Shown one piece after another: positions 49,399 to 58,394 of a stretch of DNA of 64,000 bases (its first letter is position 1; the number at the start of each line of letters is the position of its first letter). Below the pieces are notes generated by a model. It was not told where the DNA came from. It did not search any database and saw only the letters and a list, made by a program, of their open reading frames with translations. Made by a program: the position numbers and the translations under genes. Source of the stretch: Polytrichum commune (taxonomy: Eukaryota > Streptophyta > Polytrichopsida > Polytrichales > Polytrichaceae); the NCBI GenBank assembly GCA_950295325.1, contig OX485808.1:39142527-39206526 (forward strand). The letters are read 5' to 3'.

Positions 49399-49478
49399 GT
49401 GAGTTCCAATTCTTATAGTGGATATTTGTGGTGGCAGTGTGAAAAGGGTCAATTTGTTTGTCATGTAGAAAATCAAGC

Positions 49479-50472
49479 TCCACGGGCGAACGCCCGTGGG
49501 CTCTATGTGAGTCAATGGTTTAGGGTTTAGGGTTGTTGCCCCACGGGCGTTCGCCCGTGGGACTTGTTTGTTTTCACTTAGAAAATCAAGCTCCACGGGC
49601 AAACGCCCGTGGGCTCTAGAACGAGAAGTGGGGCTGCCTCACGGGCGATCGCCCGTGGGCCCTGTATGGAGGAAACTAATTAGGTAGTAGAAATTAAAAA
49701 TGAGAATAAATGTTTGAGTAGGAATGAGACAACTATATAGATGTATGAATTGAAAACTAGAAGGGGGGAAGGCCCACGGGCGAACGCCCGTGGGCCTTGT
49801 ATGAAGGAAACTAGGTAGAGTATAAGTATGAATTAAAAATGGGAATGAATGAGAGAAATAATAGAGGTATAGAATTAAAGATAGATGTGAAAAGGCCCAC
49901 GGGCGTTCGCCCGTGGGCCTTGTATGAAGAAAATTAGATAGAATGTATGAATAAAAAATGAAACTCTCATATGAGAATCATTATACGAGTATGAATAAAA
50001 GATAAGAATGTTTGAGAGAAGTAAGTGGGTATGTTTGAGAGAAATATTTGTTTGAGAAAATATGAGTATGTGTTTGAGAAATATATTTTTGAGAAATATG
50101 TGTTTGAGAGAGATAAATGTTTGAGAGAAATATGAGTATGAAGAAAATTAGACAGATAGTATGAATTAAAGAATGAGAGTGAATTAGAATACTAGATAGA
50201 TGAATGAATTAGAAAAGGAAAGGGGGAAGGCCCACGGGCGAACGCCCTTCCCCCTTCTTTTTTTTGAGACATAACCAGGTTTCTTCATATAGCTCCCACG
50301 GGCGAACGCCCGTGGGCCTTGTATGAAGGAACCTATCTAGGAACTAAGAATTCAAAGGGGGTTGGCAAGGTCACTGCCCACGGGCGAACGCCCGTGGGCC
50401 TTGCAACCAGAGACTTGGTTTGCAGAGACAAATGACAAGGACTTCCCACGGGCGATCGCCCGTGGGCCTTGT
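49479..50472. repeat. Intron palindrome array (nine complete copies)
   Basis: Copies near 49479, 49541, 49592, 49638, 49771, 49894, 50294, 50377 and 50444, with a half-degraded one near 50229. Most have the centre GAAC, others GTTC or GATC. The spacers are AT-rich and partly repetitive (CCTTGTATGAAG; GTTTGAGAGAAATATG), so unit-by-unit duplication has occurred. Confidence 0.9.
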
Positions 50473-50685
50473 AACACAATGTAGAGGCATCTTATAATGT
50501 AGAGGCATTCTATTTGGCCATTCTATATTGGCTATATAACAAGAAAATATGTGGTTAACAGTAGCAAATGAAATCATCCTTTCTCTTTTGGAAATGTGCA
50601 GTATAGTGCAGAACTTAAAATAGACAGTGCTTGTTTCATTCAGGTACATAGACGTTTTGAACTGAAATCCTTCTGTTCATGAGCG

Positions 50686-52025
50686 ATGGCAAGAACGAAG
50701 CAGACTGCTCGAAAAGGTAGGACAACGGCACCTAAGACAGACTCGACATGTTTCTAGATAGTCGAAAACATCGACTTGCCTAGGGTATTAACATGTGCAT
50801 TTGTTTGTACACAGTGTCCGGTGGAATGTCCAGGTCAGTGACCTGGGACATAGTCGATTTGGGAGAGAATGTCAAGTGGTTCATGCAATATAGTGGCTTT
50901 GGGGAGACAACGGTGTTGTCATTGTACACCAAAACAGAGATTGATACTACATGGAGGAGATTTATGAAAGCAAAGCACGTGTTGGACCTTCAAGCCGATG
51001 GAAAAAGGGTTATGATAATGTGCAAGTCTTCAGAGCGAAAGAAGGATTTCAAGGTTGCTGGCTATGTGGACTCGTTCGCATATGAAGATGTCAATGAAGA
51101 GCTAAATCATGAGGGAGAGAATATGAGGTCTACGAATGGCGACTTCCTAACTTATTGTATCATCTACGGCGAGACAAACAAGCACACAAAGACCCAAGAG
51201 GAGAGAGCATTCATGATCGAGCAGGACTACAAAGCTGCTCTCCGCAGGGTGCAGGTTATTGTGGAGGAGGCAAAGGCATCAAGGCTGGAGGCATTATCGA
51301 AGAAGAAGCAAATCCGTGAAGGCAAGAGAAAGGCAGGAGATGAGGTTCGAGAGGCGGCAGCGAGGAAGAAAGCAAGACAAGATGACGTCCTGGACTTGAC
51401 TGTACAGGACAATCCCGAAGAAGATGAGAATCAAAGGAAGGGAAAGAAGAAGCCAAGTGATCCTAGTCCTTTCCTAGAGGTGGAGAAGATTCCAAAGAAG
51501 TCGAAGAGTGGGCCACCGGATAAATCTGTTGGAGATAGGTTGATGGACTTGGAGGTTTTTATGAAGAAATACAGTAGAGTGTTTATCTTTGGCGAGGGTG
51601 TCTCTGGATATGTAAATATCGCAAATGTTGAGCGGGGAGATGCGGGATACAATTGTCGACCCATATCAGAGGCGCATTTGAGAGAGATGAAGACGTGGCT
51701 CTTCAATTTTGCGTTCATGCAGAAGAACCATCCGAACTTTCTGACCATCGTTCCAGTAGATAGAAGTTCGAAGCCAAGAAGTTTTGAGGAGGTCGAAGAC
51801 AAGAGATTCCATGTGGTTAATGGACAGCACACGTTGGCTGCCTGCCTGAAGTTCGTTAATGACCCAGAGAGCACTCCGGAGGTGAAGAATTTTTTTTCTC
51901 GATGGCCATGCAATGTGGTATGGGCTCCTGAAGGTGATGATGACCCTTTGTTCCATCTTTCTGGTGTTCTAAACTTAGATAGTGAATATAGAAAGCACTA
52001 TCCAACATGGGTGGAGTGCATTTAG
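50686..52025 (+). CDS. H3-tail-mimic / ParB-like element protein, N-terminal part
   Basis: Exon 50686-50716 encodes MARTKQTARK and ends in phase 1 at a donor (AAAAG|GTAGG). After a 98-bp intron the acceptor (TTTGTACACAG) opens exon 50815, continuing in frame as VSGGMSRSVTWDIVDL. The first ten codons equal the histone H3 start (M plus residues 1-9, with Lys4 and Lys9), and SGG follows as an echo of H3 STGG. Farther on come a Lys/Glu-rich helical region with a bipartite NLS (KRKAGDEV...ARKKAR, ~180-198) and a ParB-like segment (NCRPISEAHLREMK, ~290; FHVVNGQHTLAACLKF, ~342-357). The frame is closed by a single TAG at 52023 and then stays open. Function is inferred: a nuclear, possibly DNA-binding and chromatin-engaging accessory protein. 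Confidence 0.7.
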
Positions 52026-53381
52026 CATGCAAGGAAGACGTGGATTCGAAGAGGAAAGCCGCCTCAAACAATCCAAGAGAGTGCAACCAACAGTGAAGCG
52101 TTCAGGAAATGGAAGGAATTCACCACGTGCCTCATGTGGACCTTCCGTGTGGAGAAGAAATCCAATTTGATAATGGAACACATCTTCCAAACGTTGGGTG
52201 ACGAACTCTGGAGAAAGTGGGAGCGAATTTTCATGGATTTTGAGAGAGGCGAGTATATAGACAAGAAAACCCTGGCGCTGGCGAAGGAGAAGAAGGGTTT
52301 TAAACCCAAAAGTGTTGTGAAGAACGATATGAAGCACACTCGCGGCTTGACAGAGGTGGAGCTTGACATGGCAGCGGATCAATGTCTGGTCACTAAAGAA
52401 GGTGAAGAGTATCCCCGCCATACCTTGAAGACAATTGGTGAGTGGGCATACAATAAGAAGAAGAAGAACGAAACATATATTGCGATGGCGGAATGTTTAG
52501 ACCCCCCCCCACGTTATGTTATTCAAGTTGATCAGAAAAACACTATTGACCGCGACGAATGGCATGCGTGGAAGGAGACGAACAATTTTGGACGGCTGCA
52601 GAGGGAAATACTACTGGACCTGCTGGGAGCGGATTACCTAGCTGCCACTTTGAATCCCGCCAAGAAGAAAATACCGATTTCTGCACGATTTAAGGAGGGA
52701 GTGAACAATATACTTAGCACTTGGGTTAGGGAAGTGTCGGAGGAGCACACAGTGTTGTCTATAGACAACAAGTTTCGGGTTAGTGCTGAGGGACAAACGT
52801 TTGCTCCAATAACCCATGCTTTCATGGACACGAGGTTTCTTCCAGGAGTTAGGTACGGAGTGGACAGTGGCTTCCGCGTGAAGGAGATTGTTGAAGGCAC
52901 TCTGCAAGGTCTTCGTCGGGACCTCCCTGGAATACTGCAAGCCCCACAATTGTGGACTGTTGTGTCGGAGTATCCTGATCGACACTTTATACACAATGTG
53001 TTGAAGGCGTATCTCCCGTACAATGTGAGGTTTTGTGAAGCCTTGTACAGAGGATGCAGTGAGGAGAAACTTACTTCGCAGGGCTGCTTTTACCGGAATA
53101 GTTCTTTGAGGGTAACGACTTGCATTTTCTCCAAAAAAGGGGAGTCAACCGAAGAGGTAGCAGTACGGATTTGCGGCGGGAGGAAGATGTTGGACATGCA
53201 TGACCCCCGAGACTACAAGCGATATTCAGTGAAGAGGGCTTATGCCAGTGAGGCGTCAAGATCCATTTTCAAGGGGGAGCTCAGGATGCAGACGTACATT
53301 GACATCATCAAGCCTTCATGTCTGGAAGGGACAATTTTCCTGAATGTTTGCGGAAGAAACAAAGCTCATATCGTCGCACAT
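52026..53381 (+). CDS. Same gene, middle part after the in-frame TAG
   Basis: It remains in the frame of the preceding part and is open for about 450 codons to a donor (GCACAT|GTAAG) at 53381. I see no known domain. The text is typical coding sequence with Trp- and Lys-rich helices (KWERIFMDFERGEY; GFKPKSVVKNDMKHTRGL) and a Cys-containing stretch (LYRGCSEEKLTSQGCFYR). With the stop reverted, exon 50815-53381 would be one long exon. If the stop is real, only re-initiation or readthrough would yield this part. Confidence 0.6.
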
Positions 53382-53495
53382 GTAAGAATTCACATTTTGT
53401 ATCCTTATTATGTACTCATATTCGTTTTTCCAACAATGACCATGAATTACGTATATGTCCGCCATTTCTAAATTTATTTTATCTTATTTTTGCAG

Positions 53496-55434
53496 GCGCT
53501 GGGTATGAAGGTCGTGAACATTGTTCCTGTGGATGTCGTTGGCACGGCAAAGGCAAGAATGTTGGCGGCCGTTGACTGGAGCCTACAAAGGTGGTATGAA
53601 GAAGGGAAGGACTCGGGAGACAACAACGAGGATGAGGATATTGATCGCGAGAGGAGAAGCAAACGTGCCAACGATATCGAAGAGGAGGAGGACGAAGAGA
53701 CGGACGATGAAGAGGAGGAGGATGAAGAGGAGATTGATGAGGTGGTGCTTGATGACGAGGAGGATGAGGTTAATGAGGAGGAGGTTGACGAGGATCCTCG
53801 TGAAGAGGAGCACGAGGAAGGCCATGATGAGGGAGATGATTATGATGATGAGGGTGCTCCCCCTGAAGCTCCATTGCAAGAGCTGGGAGATGATGAGGAT
53901 GAGGGGGATGCAGGTCCATCCCACGGGCGATCGCCCGTGGGGTCTGTTGAGGGAGAGGGAGGTCCCTCCCACGGGCGATCGCCCGTGGGGCCTGTTGAGG
54001 GAGAGGGAGGTCCCTCCCACGGGCGATCGCCCGTGGGGCCTGTTGAGGGAGAGGGAGGTCCCTCCCACGGGCGATCGCCCGTGGGGCCTGTTGAGGGAGA
54101 GGGAGGTCCCTCCCACGGGCGATCGCCCGTGGGGCCTGTTGAGGGAGAGGGAGGTCCCTCAGAGAGGAGCCTTCAGCCCCCTGGGTCATCATATACATCT
54201 GGTATCCCGCCAACTCCGGAGCGCGGATTTCAGCCGTTTGAGGCTTCCCGACAAAGTCGGGAGCATGAGGAAATCGGAGAAGAGCAAACGCCAAGTGATA
54301 CTCGGGAACAGGAGATACATGCTCCAAGGTTTACATCGAAGCCGGTTGCTCGAAAGAAGGTTAAGGCTATCCGACGAAAATCTCTGCGAGCTCCTAGGGG
54401 TGGAGAAGCATCTCGCTCTTCGGAGGATATAAGACAATCTAGCCGCAATGACGAGGGCGAGACTGGCGTTGTTCATGAAGGTGAGGTTGACAATGTTGAT
54501 GATGTAATCGATACTATCATCGATACTATCATGGATACCCAATTGGTGAGTGGGGAGAGATCAGATTTGAACATGTCCTCACCTGTGGAGGAGGTTGCTG
54601 CGGCCGTTCTAGAGGTCCTAGGACAAGCGCGTCCAAATGTGGAGCCCTCTGCAGCCGCGGTTGAGGAGGAACCTGCAGCTGCTTCGGCTTTAGGAGAAAA
54701 AGAGACGGTCATCCGGACAGAGGTCATTTGCCTGGACATCGATGATGATATGCCCCAGAGACGTGTTGATATGGATGTGCGGGTTAAGGTGAAAGACCCT
54801 GTTCCATATCGTGTTCGGGGAACGTTTGCCGATTATATGACAGACGACTCGGAGGACGAGGACTACGGCAAGCCTGGGTACAGCAGGGTGAAACTAAGCT
54901 TCGCTGATGATCCTCACCCCCTTTTTGCGGCAAGACCTCCACCGAACGCATCCGACAAGGACAAGGGCAAGGGCAAGGAGTCAGATGAGAAGGACAAGGT
55001 CCATTTTGCGCCTTTCGTGGACAAGTATTTGTCGGAGGTTCCGGAGAATGTGCGCTTGAACCTGAGCAACATGTACAAGTCCTATGACTATCACAAGATG
55101 TTTGCGTATCTCTCCACGCCAGCGTTTTGTGCAGCTGTGAAGGTCAAGCATATCCTCCATGCTGCTTCGTTGAAGAAAATGCGAAAGAGGTGGACATTCT
55201 TCGATGCCCCACCAGAACGTCCAGGACGAGGTCAAGGTCAGGGAGTCGCTGCTGGGCAAGCTCAGAGTGTTGTTGACTCTACGCTGGAGGTTATTGACAT
55301 TAGCGGAGCACAGGAATCTCCCGTCCGTGAAGTCCATGTTGGAGCTGCTGGGTCCTCAAGCCCTCGTGGTCATCGTGCGAGTTCCCCTGTCCGTCCCGAC
55401 GCTGCCTCAAGTTCACCGGGCCCTCGAGCTGAAG
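53496..55434 (+). CDS. Same gene, acidic / palindrome-repeat exon
   Basis: After a 114-bp intron (acceptor TATTTTTGCAG), 646 codons run to a phase-1 donor (GAAG|GTATGC). Order: a short leader; a very acidic tract from about residue 45 (EEEEDEETDDEEEEDEEE) of the kind found in histone chaperones and nuclear proteins; five 16-residue repeats PSHGRSPVGPVEGEGG translated from the GC palindrome; a basic region (KPVARKKVKAIRRKSLR); and near the end a folded-looking block (FVDKYLSEVPENVRLNLSNM). No catalytic motif is visible here. The tract and basic patches suggest chromatin contact, but that is inference. Confidence 0.65.
53920..54133 (+). repeat. Five palindromes in 48-bp coding tandem repeats
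   Basis: Perfect palindromes at 53920-53941, 53968-53989, 54016-54037, 54064-54085 and 54112-54133, all with the centre GATC. They are separated by GTTGAGGGAGAGGGAGG-type spacers, so the unit is 48 bp and keeps the reading frame. Confidence 0.95.
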
Positions 55435-55548
55435 GTATGCTATAATATTTACCTTCATAGAGGTTGGCTTACATTTCATTCAAGTAAAGGTCTACACTAT
55501 GATTTCTGCCTAGGTACTCATGAACTTTGTTTGTGGATTTTGTCTCAG

Positions 55549-56509
55549 GTCGCTCATTGGAGGATCAAGTGCCAGTGACGGTACGGGATTCTGCTAGATT
55601 TCGCCTAACTAATTGATTGCGTAGCTACTTTGCCCTCTTATGTATGCTATACTTATATCTAACCATAATATTGTTTCGTTAGATGAGAATCCATTAAAAT
55701 GATTTTCGATTTTGTCATCGCCAGATCCCCACATCTCCAAGTACAGTTGTTCACCGGAGAGAGAAGATATGGTTAGTGTTGGATGTGAACGGGATTCTGG
55801 TGAGGAACGCAAAGTGCGACAATGTCAACACCAGGAAGGCACTTGATGCACAACATAGCCCGTTAATAAGTGGGGAAGTGGCTCCACTATTTCTCCCTTA
55901 TAGTGCCGTCATTCCCAGGAAGGGATTGGGACGGTTCTTGCGCTTTGTGCTTTCAAACTTCCATGTTGTCATCTGGTCCTCCAAGCTTCTGAAGAATCTC
56001 AAGCCAATTGTCCAATACTTCTTCAAAGGTTGTAGGCAACCTGAGTATGTATTCGGCCAGGAGATGTGTCAAGTTTTGGCCGATGAGCGTGGAAAGAGTT
56101 TACCCAGTCCCGTGAATGCTGAGTCGAGCTTCTTCATCAAGGACCTCTGCGCATTTTTTGAGTGGAGTCGGATGCATCCCCTGCCGCATTCGAAGCCACC
56201 CACTCATAGAACCACATTGCTTGTTGATGACTCCCCTTACAAGTGCATAGCAAACCCTTCAGGGAGTTACATTAATCCCCCCCCCCTTTTCTGTCAAACC
56301 AGAGTTTGGATACTCTCCATAATTACTTGCAGAACCTTTTGACTTCACAAGTTTATGTTCCAGATTTTGTAGGGAGCAACCCTTATCCATCAGGCCAAGG
56401 ACCCTTCAATCTAGAGTTACCAAATTCGCAGATATATAAGAATGCGTTGGCTAGACATAGAGAAGTGACTACGGATCGTAGAATTCCAGCGGCGCAGATG
56501 CCAATGTAG
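55549..56509 (+). CDS. Same gene, C-terminal FCP1/SCP-like HAD phosphatase domain
   Basis: Exon 55549-55580 (phase 1 to phase 0) joins exon 55725. HAD motifs are in order: motif I LVLDVNGIL, with the second Asp of the usual DxDx(T/V) replaced by Asn as in a known group of plant FCP1-like proteins; motif II VVIWSSKLLKNL; motif III LLVDDSPYKC. FCP1/SCP enzymes dephosphorylate the RNA polymerase II C-terminal domain; the Asn may lower or abolish activity. At 56277-56286 a run of ten C shifts the frame, after which another frame continues sensibly (LDTLHNYLQNLL...YVPDFVGSNPY) to a stop at 56509. An eight- or eleven-C run would keep frame, so this is a homopolymer indel or an assembly error. Confidence 0.75.
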
Positions 56510-56716
56510 CCAGCCAAAGGAAGTTCTGGCGAAGTGTACATATTTTCAATTTGTACTGCATATTGGACTAATGAGGAACTCACACTATGCATGAATTTGT
56601 TTTGGTTTTTTATCCTAAGTTATGTAATGTTGTTGTATCGGCACAGTCATATGTACATGAATATATCTAATGCGCCTATACTGCTTTGCATCACTGGTTG
56701 TTCATTTGTCATTGTC

Positions 56717-58164
56717 CCACGGGCGTTCGCCCGTGGCAAGCATTGTGACTAGTTGTTGCGTTTACCGTCAGCCTAGTTGTTATTGTGGTTTTTAGTTTGG
56801 GACTCCTTGTGCTATCATAAATTGTTTCTGAATTTGCACAACGTTTCCACTGACCAACAAAGGTGCTTCACATAATGTTCCTCTTCTATGCAATAACATC
56901 CAACTATTTTGACAGCATTCCCCATTGCATACACGTGCCAAGCATTATATTTCCACTCCACCATCCCGACAGCATGGTGCAGATGCTGATGCGGACTTCG
57001 CCGAAGTGTCGTCACCGTGTCCTAAGGTAATTCATTTGCCATTTGAATGCCCATTTGCATTTGTTTCTTATCCCTGGGGATTTTCATAATATTGCGTTAT
57101 GTTGTTCTTGTAGGCACATATGCTCTAATCACGTGATGTCGCGATTGCGGTTGCGGTTGAAGCTCCGGTCACAATGCCGCACCCTCGGGCGAAGAGACAA
57201 CTTGCTCTCCAAACCGCTCGCCCTGGTGAGCCTACGGGTTCTGGAAGTAGTTCAGGATGTTGGAAGTGCGGCTCTCCCAAGGCTACATCATCAATGTCTG
57301 ATTACATTGCTACAAGGGTGAAGCAACTTCGTGATGCCACAGTTCTGATGAATGACAAGCTTCGTGTTGAAGAGCTAAAGCGCAAGCAACAAGCTGCAGC
57401 TCAAAGAGAACCCCATGACAAGATATTGCAAAGGATTAAAGATTCATACTCCTATTGTGCTTAGGTGGACCTTCATGATTATAGATTTACACGCCTGTGT
57501 ATTAGCGGTTGTTTACGGGCGTTCGCCCGTGGTACATTTATATTTTAACTCTCTGCAATATGATGTGCCCACTGTGGTATCTATGATTCAACCATTAATT
57601 TTTGGACACAAATATAGTCATGTGTATGGTAGTGTCTTCTTTGTGTGCACATATCTTTGGTGTGATTTACATTGTGTTGGTTTGTGACGGGTTTTCGTCC
57701 TGGCGTAGATTTATCCCTCTACCTTGTTCAATATTTAGTGCCTTTTATGGCTTATGTGATTGGACAAATGATTTATGTATTACATATACGTTGTCATGCG
57801 CATCTGTGCTTCTAGTTGTGTTGGTCTGGTTTAGGACAGTTAGGCAATTGCTATGGATTAAAATTGCATGTTTTGCGTGGTGCTGGTTGGCCACAGGCTT
57901 TCGCCCGTGGTGCGATGTAGCAACATTCTTTATCCAAAATTTAGTGGCGACATGCTTCTATGATTTCACCTCTGATTTTAGAGCACAATTGCTCTCAAGC
58001 GCTTTATTGCTTCTCAATTGTGTTGATCTGCCTTTGGACAGTCAAGCTTCTGTAGTGCATATCTCCTACTGTAGTGCATGTGTTGTGGTTAGTCAAGCTT
58101 TCGTTATAGAAATTTTCCCGCATGTGTTGGGCGGTGTTCCTTGGTCACGGGCTTTCGCCCGTGG
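56717..58164. repeat. Right palindrome cluster
   Basis: Copies near 56717 (GTTC centre), 57513 (GTTC), 57891 and 58145 (both GGCTTTCGCC centre, as at 36926). The matching centre variants near the two element ends suggest paired subterminal sites. Confidence 0.85.
56916..57464 (+). CDS. Possible third element gene or extra 3' exons
   Basis: Exon 56916-57026 (acceptor TTTTGACAG, donor CCTAAG|GTAAT) and exon 57115-57464 (acceptor TTCTTGTAG) are phase compatible, but a TAA falls five codons into the second. From the ATG at 57174 a 96-residue frame runs to the stop. It contains a Cys pair (CWKCG) and a Lys/Gln-rich helix (VEELKRKQQAAAQREPHDK) that could form a coiled coil. I do not recognise it. 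Confidence 0.35.
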
Positions 58165-58316
58165 TTGGCCCGTTCTACGGTGTAGTTTCTGCAGCAGTAT
58201 GTGCCCCGGTACAACGGGTGAATCAACCAATATGTTTGAAACAATGTGTTTTTATATCAAGTGGTTCCAAAAACATTGTCAATTAAGGTATATTCACGGG
58301 ATTTTGCTCGTCAACT

Positions 58317-58394
58317 ACGTTCCCAATGCACGTTCCCAAAGGTACGGATTGTCTCATATTGGACATTTTGGCTCATTTTAGTTGATAAGGTCAT
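58317..58394. repeat. Right terminal inverted repeat of the 21.9-kb element
   Basis: CTCATTTTAGTTGATAAGG then TCAT at the edge, with inverted GGGAACGTG motifs at about 58317-58338, mirroring 36469-36540. Confidence 0.85.

Larger units (their letters stand above)
36469..58394. mobile_element. 21.9-kb TIR DNA element with palindrome arrays, unclassified
   Basis: The left end ATGGCCTTATCAACTAAAA and the inverted right end ATGACCTTATCAACTAAAA form terminal repeats that match for 23 bp with one mismatch and continue imperfectly to about 75 bp, including paired GGGAACGTG motifs. Restoring the copia integrase frame across the insertion requires an AAA duplication (36466-36468 and 58395-58397), so a 3-bp target duplication is inferred, although the A-run makes it ambiguous. 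Contents: a minus-strand transposase-like gene (36981-39930), a plus-strand multidomain gene (49346-56509), a possible third gene, and about 21 GC palindromes. The middle 9 kb lacks palindromes and may be a separate insertion. Confidence 0.85.

Noticed and set aside
53583-54327. Long open frames on the minus strand and in the alternate plus frame across the acidic/palindrome exon
   Set aside because: They arise from codon bias of the acidic tract and from the palindrome being open in all frames (PTGDRPWG, RAIARG). The spliced plus-strand frame is the only one continuous with flanking exons.
57190-57240. QTAR inside LALQTARPGEPTG as a second H3-like motif
   Set aside because: Only four residues agree, far too short to claim.
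36694-58164. Palindromes as a CRISPR array or bacterial HIP1-type sequence
   Set aside because: Spacing is irregular, spacers are not unique equal-length units, and the context is a plant transposon. The shared GCGATCGC core with cyanobacterial HIP1 is not evidence of relationship.
57602-58381. 259-codon open frame at the right end of the 21.9-kb element
   Set aside because: It is unusually rich in Cys, Trp and Phe, has no domain, overlaps two palindromes and runs into the terminal inverted repeat. Probably open by chance in a T/G-rich 3' region.
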